DNA of 34,527 nucleotides from Myxococcales bacterium (lineage in GTDB: Bacteria > Myxococcota_A > Polyangia > Haliangiales > Haliangiaceae), in contig JAEUJY010000110.1 of NCBI GenBank assembly GCA_016794525.1, forward strand, positions 1-34,527. The letters run 5' to 3'. Under the pieces are notes generated by a model. It did not search any database. It was not told where the DNA came from and saw only the letters and a program-made list of their open reading frames with translations. A program made the translations under genes and the position numbers. Each line of letters opens with the position of its first letter. Position 1 is the first letter of the stretch. Below are positions 1 through 9,320 of this stretch, in pieces.

Positions 1-219
1 CAGCGCGGGCGCGAGGCCGGCGTCGAGCAGCGCGGGGGCGGGGCCGGCGTCGCCCGGCAGCGCCGCGACCGGCGCGGGCGCGGCGTCGAGCGCGCCCGCC
101 GGCACGGGTGGGCTCGCCGCGCCGGCGTCGAGGCCCTGCGCGCGCGCCCGCCCGGCGGCGGCGGCGATCAGGGCCAGGGCGACCGCGACGGCGATCGCGA
201 AGGGCGCACGACCAAGCAC
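1..219 (-). CDS. Partial secreted protein with Ala/Asp/Pro-rich region
   Basis: This gene begins with GTG at 219 and runs off the window edge, so only about 73 N-terminal residues are visible. The first 28 residues look like a signal peptide: a short basic start (VLGRAP), a long Ala/Val/Leu core, then RARAQ. The rest is a low-complexity stretch rich in Ala, Pro and Gly with recurring LDAG/LDAA units. Such units are common in extracytoplasmic linkers of myxobacterial proteins. The catalytic or structural part must lie outside the window, so no function can be given. It lies 23 bases downstream of the neighbouring Cys-rich lipoprotein gene on the same strand and may be co-transcribed with it. 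The start is inferred from the signal-peptide pattern; no strong ribosome-binding site is seen. Confidence 0.6.
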   Translation of the reverse strand, partial: MLGRAPFAIAVAVALALIAAAAGRARAQGLDAGAASPPVPAGALDAAPAPVAALPGDAGPAPALLDAGLAPAL

Positions 220-242
220 GCGCGCAGCTTAGCCCAGGGGCG

Positions 243-839
243 TCACCAGGCGCAGCGTTCGAGGGCGTCCATCGACGTGGCGGCCAGCACGCACAGCTCG
301 AACGCGCGCGTCGGCACCTCGCTCTTGCAGCGCTCGATCAAGCGATCCGCGGGCGTCACCAGGTACGCGTCGACGCCGCTCTTGAGGCGCAGCTCGTCGG
401 CGGCCTTGGTGATCTTCTTGCAATCGCCGAGGCCGATCGGGTGCGGGCACGCGTTGATGTCCTGCCGGGTCTTGGCCCGGCTCAGGCACTCGCCGTCCTC
501 GCGGGTGAAGCTGGCGCTCTCGCACTCGCGGCGCACGTCGGCGGCGAAGCGATCGCGCTCCTCGCGCGGCGTGTAGTTGTCGAGAAAGATCGGGCCCAGC
601 GCGTCGGCGACCTTGGCGCAGTCGGCCGGCGGCGGCCGCACGCACAGGTTCGACAGGCAGGTCAGGCCGGGATCACACGAGCGATCGGGCCGGCAGTCGC
701 CGCGCTCCTGCCCGGCGACCGGCGCGGCGCTGCCGCCGGCCTTGCCGCCACCACCTCCGGCGCCCTTGCACGCCACCGCGCCGCTGGCCAGGGCCGCGAC
801 GATCACCACGACGAACGAACGGCGCACCGATGTCATCAC
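243..839 (-). CDS. Cys-rich secreted lipoprotein, unknown function
   Basis: This is a 198-residue protein. Its hydrophobic N-terminus ends in a lipobox-like GAVAC at about residue 24, so it is probably a lipoprotein. A Gly-rich linker follows, then a compact Cys motif at about residues 48-67 (DCRPDRSCDPGLTCLSNLC). This C-x5-C-x5-C-x4-C pattern resembles short disulfide modules common in myxobacterial surface proteins. The C-terminal 125 residues are mostly helical with six further Cys, suggesting a disulfide-stabilised extracytoplasmic domain. The start is MMTSVRR or one codon later. It lies 71 bases downstream of the small-lipoprotein array on the same strand, but its sequence does not clearly match that family. 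I do not recognise a named family. Confidence 0.8.
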   Translation of the reverse strand: MMTSVRRSFVVVIVAALASGAVACKGAGGGGGKAGGSAAPVAGQERGDCRPDRSCDPGLTCLSNLCVRPPPADCAKVADALGPIFLDNYTPREERDRFAADVRRECESASFTREDGECLSRAKTRQDINACPHPIGLGDCKKITKAADELRLKSGVDAYLVTPADRLIERCKSEVPTRAFELCVLAATSMDALERCAW

Positions 840-910
840 GAACTCCTGTCACGGGACCCGCGCGAGGTGTCGCGCGGCGGTTGGACGACCCGGCGGCGAG
901 CCGGCTTGGG

Positions 911-1378
911 TCACATGTTGTCGAACTTGGCCATCGCGGCCTGCACCGCAGGATCGCCGCCGCACTTCTCGAGGCCAGGCCGGAGCTTCCCGGTCGCGGC
1001 CTCGACGCGGTCCTTGTGCGCGTCCATGTACGCGTCGGCCTTGGCGTCGACCTCCTGGTTGCCCTCGAGCTGCTTGGCCTTCATCAACAGCGGCTGGTGC
1101 TTGTCGATCGCGGCGGTGATCGCCGTGGCCATCGCGCCGCAGCTGGCCTGGTTGGCGTCGACGGCGACGCTGAGCTCCTCGAGGAACACGACGGTCTGCT
1201 CGAACATGCTCTCGAGCTCGGCGTCGGTCGGCGTCGCCGCCGGCGGCGGCGTGGCCGGGTCGGTGCCGGCGTCGGTGACCGCCGGCTCGGTGGGGGCCGG
1301 CGGCGTGGTCGCGGCGGGCTTGGGCTTGCTGCAGCCGAGCGCGGCGACGGCGATCAGGGACGCGACGAACATACGCAT
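911..1378 (-). CDS. Small lipoprotein, divergent member of six-gene array
   Basis: This is a 155-residue lipoprotein starting at MRMFVASLIA, with lipobox VAALGC at about residue 16. A Pro/Ala/Thr-rich linker runs to about residue 50. The helical C-terminal domain starts TDAELESMFEQ and keeps the two family cysteines, one in NQASCG and one in LEKCGG. Compared with its neighbours it lacks the WM..HM..MP block, having DAYMDAHKDR in the same place, and it ends AAMAKFDNM where the others have AMKR. It is therefore an early-diverged paralog. An upstream in-frame ATG at 1414 would add 12 basic residues ahead of a good signal peptide and is rejected. Function is unknown; anchoring in the envelope is inferred from the lipobox. 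Confidence 0.85.
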   Translation of the reverse strand: MRMFVASLIAVAALGCSKPKPAATTPPAPTEPAVTDAGTDPATPPPAATPTDAELESMFEQTVVFLEELSVAVDANQASCGAMATAITAAIDKHQPLLMKAKQLEGNQEVDAKADAYMDAHKDRVEAATGKLRPGLEKCGGDPAVQAAMAKFDNM

Positions 1379-1457
1379 GCCCCGACGATGGCACGGGCCG
1401 CGAGCGCTCGCCACCGCCGGCGCCGGTCGATCGCCGCCGGGGCGACGTCGAGGTTGG

Positions 1458-1931
1458 CTACAGGTCGGTGAGCCGCTTCATCGCCGCGTCGAAGGCGGGC
1501 TGCCCGGCGCAGGTCTGCCCGGCGTTGCTCACCTTCATCACGTGCGGCATCACGTCGTCCATGTGCGCCTGCATCCATACCTCGATCTTCTGATCCATCG
1601 CGGGGTTGTCCTTCCAGGTCCTGGAGACCGCGACGAACTCGCGGTTCGCGTCGATCGTGGCGTCGATGCCGGCGGCCAGCTTGCCGCAGTCGCTGCCGGC
1701 GGCGTCAACCGCGTCGCCTACCGCGATGAACATCGCCATCGCCTGGCGCATCACCGCCTCGACCTCGGCGTCGGTCGGCACGCGGGCGTCGGCCGGTGGC
1801 GGCGTCGGCTCGGCCGGCGGTGGCGCATCCTCAGCGGGCTTGTTGGCGAGTGTCGGTTGTCCCGCCGGCGGCTTCGACGAGCCACCGCACGCGATCACGG
1901 CCATCATCCCGAGCGCGACGAGCTGCTTCAT
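1458..1931 (-). CDS. Small lipoprotein, array member
   Basis: This is a 157-residue lipoprotein starting MKQLVALGMMAVIACGGSSK, with the lipid-modified Cys probably at residue 15. A Pro/Ala-rich linker covers about residues 16-50. The helical domain has the array signature: TDAEVEAVMRQAMAMF, then DAAGSDCGKL, a WK.NP.MD segment, VWMQAHMDDVMP, and AGQTCAGQPAFDAAMKRLTDL. Two Cys are conserved across all array members and could form one disulfide. The gene is very similar to the next two upstream, including about 20 bases before the start codon, which indicates tandem duplication. I do not recognise a named family; a periplasm-facing anchored role is inferred only from the lipobox. Confidence 0.9.
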   Translation of the reverse strand: MKQLVALGMMAVIACGGSSKPPAGQPTLANKPAEDAPPPAEPTPPPADARVPTDAEVEAVMRQAMAMFIAVGDAVDAAGSDCGKLAAGIDATIDANREFVAVSRTWKDNPAMDQKIEVWMQAHMDDVMPHVMKVSNAGQTCAGQPAFDAAMKRLTDL

Positions 1932-1976
1932 AGGCCGCCGAGCATCGCACGCCCGCGCGCGGCGTGCGGCGCGCGA

Positions 1977-2456
1977 TCAGAGCTCCTCGAACCGCTTCAT
2001 CACTGCGTCGAAGGCGGGCTGCCCGGCGCAGGTCTGGCTGGCGGTGCCGACCTTCATCACGTGCGGCATGAGCTCGTTCATGTGGACCTGCATCCACGCC
2101 TCGGCCTTCTGGTCCATCGCGGCGTTGCCCTTCCACTGCTTGGCGGTGGCCAGGAACTCGCGGTTGGCGTCGAGCGTCGCGCTCAGGCCAGCCGCGATCT
2201 TGCCGCAGTCGCTGCCGGCGGCGTCGACCGCGTCGCCCATCGCGATGAACATCGTCATCGCCTGGGCCATCATCGCCTCGACCTCGGCGTCGGTCGGCCC
2301 GCCGGTGTCGGCGGCCGGCGGCGGCGCGGGCTCGGTCGGTGGCGGCGGCGCCTCCTCGGCCGGCTTGTTGGCCAAGGTCGGCTGTTCCGCCGGCGGCTTC
2401 GACGATCCGCCGCACGCGATCAGACACATCAACCCGGCCGCGACGAGCTGCTTCAT
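1977..2456 (-). CDS. Small lipoprotein, array member
   Basis: This is a 159-residue lipoprotein starting MKQLVAAGLMCLIACGGSSK. An ATG at 2495 would add 13 residues (MAARRIACDAGQH) and is rejected, because MKQL aligns with the starts of the two flanking paralogs. A Pro/Glu/Ala linker precedes the helical domain: TDAEVEAMMAQAMTMF, DAAGSDCGKIAAG, WKGNAAMDQKAEAWMQVHMNELMPHVMKV, and SQTCAGQPAFDAVMKRFEEL. It is probably the closest relative of the 1458-1931 gene, sharing the AGQPAFDA tail and the NKPAE linker. The product is presumably anchored to a membrane facing the periplasm; its function is unknown. Confidence 0.9.
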   Translation of the reverse strand: MKQLVAAGLMCLIACGGSSKPPAEQPTLANKPAEEAPPPPTEPAPPPAADTGGPTDAEVEAMMAQAMTMFIAMGDAVDAAGSDCGKIAAGLSATLDANREFLATAKQWKGNAAMDQKAEAWMQVHMNELMPHVMKVGTASQTCAGQPAFDAVMKRFEEL

Positions 2457-2510
2457 ATGCTGACCAGCATCGCACGCGATCCGGCGCGCGGCCACGGGTC
2501 GAGTCGCGCG

Positions 2511-2987
2511 CTACTCCAGCTCGTCGAAGCGCTTCATCACGGCCTGGAACTCGGCGTCGTCAGCGCACTTCTGACCGGCGGTGCCGATCTTGATCATCGC
2601 GGGCATCATCCCGTCCATGTGGACCTTCATCCACGCCTCGGTTCGCGCGTCCATGTCGGCGCTCCCCTTCCAGCGCTTGGCGGTGTCGATGAACGCGTGG
2701 TTGTCGTCGAGCACCCCGACGAACCCGACCGACAGCTTGTGGCAGTCGCCGGCGGCGGCGTCGGTGGCGGCGGCCATGGCGTCGAACATGGCGATGGCCT
2801 GGTTCATGGTCGCCTCGAACTCGGCGTCGGAGACGCTGCTGGCGTCGAAGGCGGGCGCGGGCTCGGGCGCCGGCGCGGGCTCGGGGACCGGCGGTGGCGC
2901 GTTGGTCACCGTCGGCTGCTGCGCCGGCTTGGACGATCCACCGCACGCGATCACGCACATCAACCCAACCGTGACGAGCTGCTTCAT
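2511..2987 (-). CDS. Small lipoprotein, array member
   Basis: This is a 158-residue lipoprotein starting MKQLVTVGLMCVIACGGSSK. An upstream start at 3044 is rejected because the extra 19 residues are polar and precede a complete signal peptide. The linker is rich in PEPAPAPEP units. The domain has SDAEFEATMNQAIAMFDAMAAATDAAAGDCHKL, then WKGSADMDARTEAWMKVHMDGMMPAMIKIGTAGQKCADDAEFQAVMKRFDELE. It is intermediate between its neighbours: the N-terminus matches 1977-2456, while the C-terminal AGQKCA...MKR matches 3136-3729. This fits stepwise tandem duplication. Upstream, at 3065-3094, lies a terminator-like hairpin, so this gene may need its own promoter in the 2988-3064 gap. I could not identify one. 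Confidence 0.9.
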   Translation of the reverse strand: MKQLVTVGLMCVIACGGSSKPAQQPTVTNAPPPVPEPAPAPEPAPAFDASSVSDAEFEATMNQAIAMFDAMAAATDAAAGDCHKLSVGFVGVLDDNHAFIDTAKRWKGSADMDARTEAWMKVHMDGMMPAMIKIGTAGQKCADDAEFQAVMKRFDELE

Positions 2988-3064
2988 AGGCGGGTGAGCA
3001 TCACACGCCGACAGGCCCGCTGCCACGGACTGGCACGCTCGCACGCGCGGGGCCCAAAACGCCG

Positions 3065-3094
3065 ACGAGCCGACCGCGGGTGCGATCGGCTCGT
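3065..3094 (-). terminator. Hairpin terminator after the 3136-3729 lipoprotein gene
   Basis: Arms ACGAGCCGA (3065-3073) and TCGGCTCGT (3086-3094) are perfect complements. An inner CGC/GCG stem closes a four-base loop, with one mismatch between the two stems. On the minus strand the hairpin is followed after seven bases by four T residues (plus-strand AAAA at 3054-3057). It sits 41 bases past the stop codon at 3136. The short T-tract makes it a modest intrinsic terminator. Confidence 0.5.
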
Positions 3095-3135
3095 GGTGAG
3101 CGTCGGCGCGTCGAGCGCGCGTCGGCTGGGAGGAC

Positions 3136-3729
3136 CTACTTCAGGTCGTCCATGCGCTTCATCACCTCGGTGAACTTCGCGTCCGAGGCGCACTTCTGAC
3201 CGGCGGCGCCGATCTTCATCATCGACGGCATCATCGCCTCCATCTTCCCCTTCATCCACTCCTCCGCCTTCTTGTCCATCTCGGGGTTGTCCTTCCACTT
3301 CTTGGCCGACTCGATGAAGTCCTTGTTGTCGTCCATCACCTTGGCCATGCCGTCGGCGAGCTTGCCGCAGTCATCGCCCGCGGCGTCGACCGCCTTGGCC
3401 ATCCCGTCGAACATGGCGAGCGCCTTGTTCATCATCGCCTCGAACTCGGCGTCCGACGGCATCGCGGCGCCACCGGCGGGGGCGGCGGTGTCGCCAGCCG
3501 GAGCGGCGGTGCCCGCGGCCGGGTCAGCCGGAGCGGCGGTGCCCGCGGCCGGAGCGGCGGTGCCCGCGGCCGGAGCGGCGGTGCCCGCGGCGGGAGCAGC
3601 GGTGCCCGCGGCGGTGCCAGCGGCCGGCTTGTTCTCGGTGGTCGCGGGCTTGTTGCCCTCGTCCTTCTTCTTGCAGCCGGTGAAGGCGATGGCGGACGCG
3701 AGGAGGGCAATGACAGTCAGGCGCTTCAT
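3136..3729 (-). CDS. Small lipoprotein with AAPAAGT repeat linker, array member
   Basis: This is a 197-residue lipoprotein starting MKRLTVIALLASAIAFTGCKKKDEG, with the lipidated Cys probably at residue 19 followed by a Lys-rich patch. About 60 residues of linker are built from AAPAAGT-type heptads. The helical domain shows the array signature most cleanly: SDAEFEAMMNKALAMFDGMAKAVDAAGDDCGKLADGM, then WKDNPEMDKKAEEWMKGKMEAMMPSMMKIGAAGQKCA, then MKRMDDLK. It is unusually Lys-rich for this region, where Arg normally dominates. Lys-rich, low-bias coding can mark high expression, which is inference. It has its own leader: an AAAGGA Shine-Dalgarno at 3741-3746 and a candidate promoter further upstream. 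An ATG at 3954 is rejected because it reads through non-coding bases and the neighbouring gene. Confidence 0.92.
   Translation of the reverse strand: MKRLTVIALLASAIAFTGCKKKDEGNKPATTENKPAAGTAAGTAAPAAGTAAPAAGTAAPAAGTAAPADPAAGTAAPAGDTAAPAGGAAMPSDAEFEAMMNKALAMFDGMAKAVDAAGDDCGKLADGMAKVMDDNKDFIESAKKWKDNPEMDKKAEEWMKGKMEAMMPSMMKIGAAGQKCASDAKFTEVMKRMDDLK
3496..3615. repeat. 21-bp tandem repeats encoding AAPAAGT linker
   Basis: Several near-identical 21-bp units of the type gccggagcggcggtgcccgcg run in tandem inside the lipoprotein gene at 3136-3729. Two units are interrupted and the last copies are degenerate. Because 21 is a multiple of three, gain or loss of a unit keeps the frame and only changes linker length. 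This is a coding minisatellite with no spacers, and is not a CRISPR array. Confidence 0.85.
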
Positions 3730-3777
3730 GTTCGGTTTGATCCTTTCGCGCGCGAGGCGCGTTCGTGCGCGGTCTAT

Positions 3778-3807
3778 CCCATAGCCGCGCGCGGCCGGCA
3801 AGAACAA
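3778..3807 (-). promoter_or_regulatory. Possible sigma70-type promoter of the 3136-3729 gene
   Basis: Read on the minus strand, TTGTTC (3807-3802) and TATGGG (3783-3778) are separated by 18 bases. The stretch is relatively A/T-rich in an otherwise extremely GC-rich region. A start near 3771 would leave a leader of about 42 bases containing AAAGGA. The -10 match is only partial, so this is a weak prediction. Confidence 0.3.
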
Positions 3808-3835
3808 CAATGTCATCGCGCGCTTACAGCCGCGA

Positions 3836-4270
3836 TTACAAGTTGAGCGTCGGCATCCGCTCCATCGCGTCCATGACGGAGGGCTCGTCCTTGCAGCGCA
3901 CCAGCCCGGGGCCCATCGCCTCGACCAGCGGGTCCACCTCGGCGGCGCGCGCATTCATGGCCGCGACCAACAGCTTGGACGACTCCGGATCGTGAGCCAG
4001 CGTCAGGGTCTGGTCGAACAGCGGCTGGCTCCGATCGAACAGCTGGCCCAGGGATGTACCCATCGCCTTACAATCGTAGCCCTGGGAGATCTGCACCATC
4101 GTCGCCAGCACCTCCACGAAGGCGTCGGCGACCTCTGCGGCCCCGGCCTCGTCCACCGCGGGGGTCGGCGCTGGCGCGGGCGGGGTCGGGGACGCGGGCG
4201 GGGGGGCCTTGCCGCCGCCCCCGCAGGCCGCGAGCGCACCGATCAGAAGGAGTCGGGGGGCGTTGGTCAT
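3836..4270 (-). CDS. Small lipoprotein, most divergent array member
   Basis: This is a 144-residue lipoprotein starting MTNAPRLLLIGALAACGGGGK, with lipobox LAAC and Cys at about residue 16. A Pro/Ala linker (PPPASPTPPAPAPTP) precedes a helical domain with two Cys at the same relative places as in the other array members: GYDCKAMG and LVRCKDEPSVMDAMERMPTL. The middle of the domain has diverged, lacking the WM..HM block. Its ATG overlaps the TGA of the upstream 625-residue lipoprotein gene (ATGA at 4267-4270), so the two are probably translationally coupled. This ties the array to that large lipoprotein. Function is unknown. Confidence 0.88.
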   Translation of the reverse strand: MTNAPRLLLIGALAACGGGGKAPPPASPTPPAPAPTPAVDEAGAAEVADAFVEVLATMVQISQGYDCKAMGTSLGQLFDRSQPLFDQTLTLAHDPESSKLLVAAMNARAAEVDPLVEAMGPGLVRCKDEPSVMDAMERMPTLNL

Positions 4271-6144
4271 GGTTGGGGCCTGGGGCGCGTGAGGTCGTAG
4301 GTGGCCAGGCCGTTGCTCCCGGTCACGAGCAGCTCCTGCTTGCCGCCGCCCGCGGCGGTGTCGACCAGCCGGATCGGGCGGAGGCTCTGGTCGGTCCCGA
4401 CCACGTCGACGATGGTCATCGCCGACAGCTCGTCGCCAGCGACCCGGGCGCCCAGCGTCATCGACAGGCCGAGCGCGCCAGGGAGCGTCTCGATCGCCAG
4501 CGTGTCGACGTAGGGATCGCGGTTGGCGAGCATCGCCGCCAGCGCGCGCGGGACGTCGGGCAGGGCGTGGTCGATCACGCCGTCGGGGACCAGGCGCGGC
4601 GCGGCGCCGTCCTGGTATTTGAGCCGATACGACTGGACCCGGACCCCGGTCGCGGTGCGCACGCCGGCGACCAGCGCAGCGCCGACGTCGAGGGGCATCG
4701 CGCTGACAGCACCGACGAAGTCGGTGGCGATCGGGGCGACGTCGGGTGTCGTCAGGTAGATCTGCGCGCGTCCGGCGAGGGTCTGGCGCACGGCGACCAC
4801 GGGCGTGGCCACGCCGACGCTGGTGACCATGCAGACCGCGCCGAGGGGCTCGAGCGTCGCGCCGCCGGCCGCGAGGCTGGTGAGGTCGGCGGCGAGCTTG
4901 GCGATCGGCGAGGTCGCGGCGGCCGCGGTGGCGACCAGGTCCTCGTAGCCCGTGAACACCGCGCCGGTGCCGACTAGCAGGCCGATGCTCGCCGCACCGC
5001 AGGGCGGGATCGCGAGGAGCTGGTCGGCCGCGGTGGTGGTCTCGGTGGTCAGGCGCATCGCGGTCGGCGGATCGGTCTGCCACGCCAGCTGGACCCAGCC
5101 GGTCGACACCCGGGCGACGATCGACGGGCGGAGCGTCGCATCGAGATCGCGGCGGAAGGTGGCGAGCGCCCGCACCTCCGGGGCCGGGACCGGAGGTTGC
5201 CGCACCAGCGTGTCGTCGGCGCCCTCGCGGATGACCACCAGCTGCGTGGTGCCGGCGGCGCCCTTGAACAGCGCGGCGGCGACCACCGCCGGTTGGTTGG
5301 CGGCGTCGCGGGTCTCCATCACCGCCCACGACGGCGCGATCGTGTTGGGCACGTCGGCCGGGCCGATCATGATGGTCTGGAGCTTCAGCGGCGGCACCGC
5401 GGCCGAGATCCGGTTGACCTGATCCGACCAGGCGCCGCGCACCACCAGCTCGATGGGGCCCACCGCGGAGACCGGCTGGTCGAGCCCGGTGATCGTGAAC
5501 AGGCCGCTGGCCTGGTCGGCGGGGGTGGTCGGCGGGCTCACCGCACCGTAGGTCACCTCGCCGCCGATCCCGCGCAGCGTGGTGCGCAGGCTGCCGACCG
5601 GGACCAGATCGCCGCCGGCGCGTCGCTCGCGTGCGATCACCTGCACCGCGCCCAGCGCCTCCTCGGCGGGCGTCAACGGCAGCCGCAGGCTGGGCGAGGT
5701 CAGCGGGCCGGGCACCACCCGGGTGATCAGCGCGGGCTCGACCTGCACCTCGACGACGACGTCGCCCTCGATCGCGAGCACGTCCTCGCAGCCACCGGCG
5801 ATCACCGCGCCGCTGGCGTCGTAGCCGGTGAGCACGAACACCTTCGGGTCGAGCCGCGGCACGTCGGTCAGGGCCACCGGCGTGAAGCCGTCGTCGCCGC
5901 GGTCCAGCCGGGCCGTCGTCCTTCGCCCCAGCGCGAGCTCGTCGGCGGTGACGGTGCCGTCGATGATCGCGGCGCAGGGCTTCGCGGTCAGCACCGCGAC
6001 GGTCAGATCGATCCGCTGTAGGTCGTCGGCGAGGGCGGTGACCGCGCCCAGGCCCTTGGGTGGGAACACCAACGTCACGTCGACGCTGGGATCGGTGCAC
6101 GCGCCCAGCGTGACCGCGCCGACCATCGCGAGCGTTCCGCGCAT
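4267..6144 (-). CDS. Large secreted lipoprotein, unknown function
   Basis: This is a 625-residue protein starting MRGTLAMVGAVTLGACTDPS, with lipobox TLGAC at about residue 16. An ATG eight codons upstream (6168) is possible but would put acidic residues ahead of the signal peptide. The remainder is rich in Val, Thr, Ala and Gly, with the alternating hydrophobic pattern of beta-sandwich or beta-propeller domains. An N-terminal segment (about residues 20-130) reads VDVTLVFPPKG, then FVLTGYDASGAVIAGGCED, and resembles an Ig-like carbohydrate-free domain. I recognise no catalytic motif and no named family. The stop overlaps the start of the small lipoprotein gene at 3836-4270. The 75-base gap to the divergent sigma54 activator gene at 6220 must hold promoters for both. 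Confidence 0.85.
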   Translation of the reverse strand: MRGTLAMVGAVTLGACTDPSVDVTLVFPPKGLGAVTALADDLQRIDLTVAVLTAKPCAAIIDGTVTADELALGRRTTARLDRGDDGFTPVALTDVPRLDPKVFVLTGYDASGAVIAGGCEDVLAIEGDVVVEVQVEPALITRVVPGPLTSPSLRLPLTPAEEALGAVQVIARERRAGGDLVPVGSLRTTLRGIGGEVTYGAVSPPTTPADQASGLFTITGLDQPVSAVGPIELVVRGAWSDQVNRISAAVPPLKLQTIMIGPADVPNTIAPSWAVMETRDAANQPAVVAAALFKGAAGTTQLVVIREGADDTLVRQPPVPAPEVRALATFRRDLDATLRPSIVARVSTGWVQLAWQTDPPTAMRLTTETTTAADQLLAIPPCGAASIGLLVGTGAVFTGYEDLVATAAAATSPIAKLAADLTSLAAGGATLEPLGAVCMVTSVGVATPVVAVRQTLAGRAQIYLTTPDVAPIATDFVGAVSAMPLDVGAALVAGVRTATGVRVQSYRLKYQDGAAPRLVPDGVIDHALPDVPRALAAMLANRDPYVDTLAIETLPGALGLSMTLGARVAGDELSAMTIVDVVGTDQSLRPIRLVDTAAGGGKQELLVTGSNGLATYDLTRPRPQP

Positions 6145-6219
6145 CGCCGCGATCCTACCATCGGTCATCGCGGCGCCCGCCACCGACGCGCGCGACGCGG
6201 ATGCGTTATCCTCGCGCTC

Positions 6220-7581
<1,362 letters not shown>

Positions 7582-7599
7582 TCGCCTGACCGGGGTCGC

Positions 7600-9306
7600 A
7601 TGATCGGCACGCGCCTCGGCGACTACGAGATCCTGCACGCGCTCAAGTCGGGCGGCATGGGCGACGTGCTGCTGGCGCGGCGCCGCGGCGTGGCCGGCTT
7701 CGAGCAGCTGTGCGCGATCAAGACGGTGCGCGCCGAGCTGGCGGCGACCGAGGTGGCGCGGGCGATGTTCCTCGACGAGGCGCGCCTGCTGGCACGGCTC
7801 ACCCACCCGGGCATCGCGCAGATCATCGACTTCGGCGACCTGGGCGGCACCGCGTACATGGTGATGGAGTACGTCCCGGGCATGAGCTTCCGCACGCTGG
7901 GCGAGCGGCGGCCGCCGCCGGCGGTGCTGTGCCAGGCGATGGCGGCGGCGTGCCGCGGGCTGCACGCCGCCCACGAGCTGCGCGATCTGGTCAGCGGCCA
8001 GCTGCTCGGCGTGGTCCACCGCGACATCAGCCCCGACAACCTGATGCTCGGCTACGACGCGCGGGTCAAGGTGCTCGACTTCGGCATCGCGCTGGTGCGC
8101 GGGCGGCAGGCGCCGGTCACCGAGTTCGGCACGCTCAAGGGCAAGCCGCCGTACATGTCGCCCGAGCAGATCAAGAACCAGCCGATCGATCGCCGCTCGG
8201 ACGTGTTCTCGATGGCGGTGGTGCTGTGGGAGCTGGCGACCGGGCGCCACCTGTTCTCCGGCGACTCGATCTACGCGGTGGCCAAGGCGGTCGAGGAGCA
8301 GCCGATCGTGGCGCCGTCGACGATCGCCGGGCCGCTGCCCGACGGCCTCGACGACCTCGTGCTGGCCGCGCTGGCGCGCGACCCCGACGCGCGGCTGGCC
8401 ACCGCGGCGGCGATGGCCGAGGTGCTCGAGCGCATCGCCGGCGCCGCCACCAGCGTCAGCCTCGAGGCGTGGGCCGAGCGCGCGCTGGCCGGCGAGCGCG
8501 AGCACCACCACCGCTGGCTGGCCCGCGTGCTCGGCGATGGCGGCGGCGGCGGCGCGGCGATCGGGCGGCCCAGCGGCGTCGCGACCGCGGTCGACCTCGC
8601 CGCGGCGGCCACCGGCGCGGGCCGGGTCCCGACCGGCATCGACACCCGCGGCGCGACCGTGCTGGCGACCGGCGAGCGCACCGCGCCGGCCGGCCCGTCG
8701 ACGCGCATGGACGCGGTCACCCACGTCGACGACGGCGAGGCCGCGCCGCCGCGGTCGCGGCGCGGCGTGGTCGCGGCGCTGCTGTTCGTGGCGGTCGCGC
8801 TGGGCGGCGGCGGCGTGTGGCTGGCGACCCGCGGCGGTGGTGGCGCGGCGGCGGCGGGCGGCGACGTCGACGCGGCGATCGCGATCGACGCCGCGGTCGT
8901 CGTGAGCCTCGACGCCGCGCCGGCCGACGCGGCGGTGGTCGTGCCCGCGGTCGTCGACGCCGCGGTCCCGCGCGACGGCGGTGGGCGCGGCCGGGATGGC
9001 GGCGGGCGGGCCGTCGACGCGAGCCGGGCGCCGCTCCCGGTGGACGCCGCGCCGGCGAGCGCGCCGCCGGTCGACGCTGCGCCGGCCGCGGTCACCGCCA
9101 CCGGCTTCCTCGCGGTCGGCGAGTGGACGCCGGCCGCGCTGGTCGTCGTCGACGGCGTCGCCTGGGGCGAGACGCCGATCCTCAAGCGCAAGCTGCCGGT
9201 CGGCAGCCACACGGTCGTGCTGCAGGACCCGCTCGATCGCGCGGTCGTGCACCGCGAGACCGTCGAGATCGTCGCCGGCGAGACCGCCCGCGTGCGGCCG
9301 CGCTGA
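7600..9306 (+). CDS. Transmembrane Ser/Thr protein kinase with PEGA-like tail
   Basis: This is a 568-residue Pkn2-family (Hanks-type) kinase. The cytoplasmic kinase domain (about residues 9-285) has the Gly-loop KSGGMGDV, catalytic Lys41 (AIK), HRDISPDN with Asp142, DFG at 160-162 and MSPEQ. A juxtamembrane linker leads to one membrane helix (about 389-410, [12 protein letters not shown]). An Ala/Asp/Gly-rich stretch with many DAA repeats follows. The C-terminus (about 500-568) resembles a PEGA domain: [38 protein letters not shown]. The layout suggests that an extracytoplasmic cue controls phosphorylation. Its likely substrate is the FHA-sigma54 activator encoded immediately upstream, which is inference from gene order. 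The start ATG has no strong Shine-Dalgarno, but the Gly-loop spacing is right. Confidence 0.95.
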   Translation: MIGTRLGDYEILHALKSGGMGDVLLARRRGVAGFEQLCAIKTVRAELAATEVARAMFLDEARLLARLTHPGIAQIIDFGDLGGTAYMVMEYVPGMSFRTLGERRPPPAVLCQAMAAACRGLHAAHELRDLVSGQLLGVVHRDISPDNLMLGYDARVKVLDFGIALVRGRQAPVTEFGTLKGKPPYMSPEQIKNQPIDRRSDVFSMAVVLWELATGRHLFSGDSIYAVAKAVEEQPIVAPSTIAGPLPDGLDDLVLAALARDPDARLATAAAMAEVLERIAGAATSVSLEAWAERALAGEREHHHRWLARVLGDGGGGGAAIGRPSGVATAVDLAAAATGAGRVPTGIDTRGATVLATGERTAPAGPSTRMDAVTHVDDGEAAPPRSRRGVVAALLFVAVALGGGGVWLATRGGGGAAAAGGDVDAAIAIDAAVVVSLDAAPADAAVVVPAVVDAAVPRDGGGRGRDGGGRAVDASRAPLPVDAAPASAPPVDAAPAAVTATGFLAVGEWTPAALVVVDGVAWGETPILKRKLPVGSHTVVLQDPLDRAVVHRETVEIVAGETARVRPR

Positions 9307-9320
9307 CGGCCGCGGCCACG

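Noticed and set aside
108-3173. Long open plus-strand frame of about 1000 codons
   Set aside because: It is antisense to five well-supported lipoprotein genes with signal peptides, and its translation is Arg/Gly/Ala-rich nonsense. Very GC-rich DNA lacks stop codons in such frames.
3496-3615. CRISPR-like repeats
   Set aside because: The repeats are directly adjacent without spacers, are coding, and keep frame.
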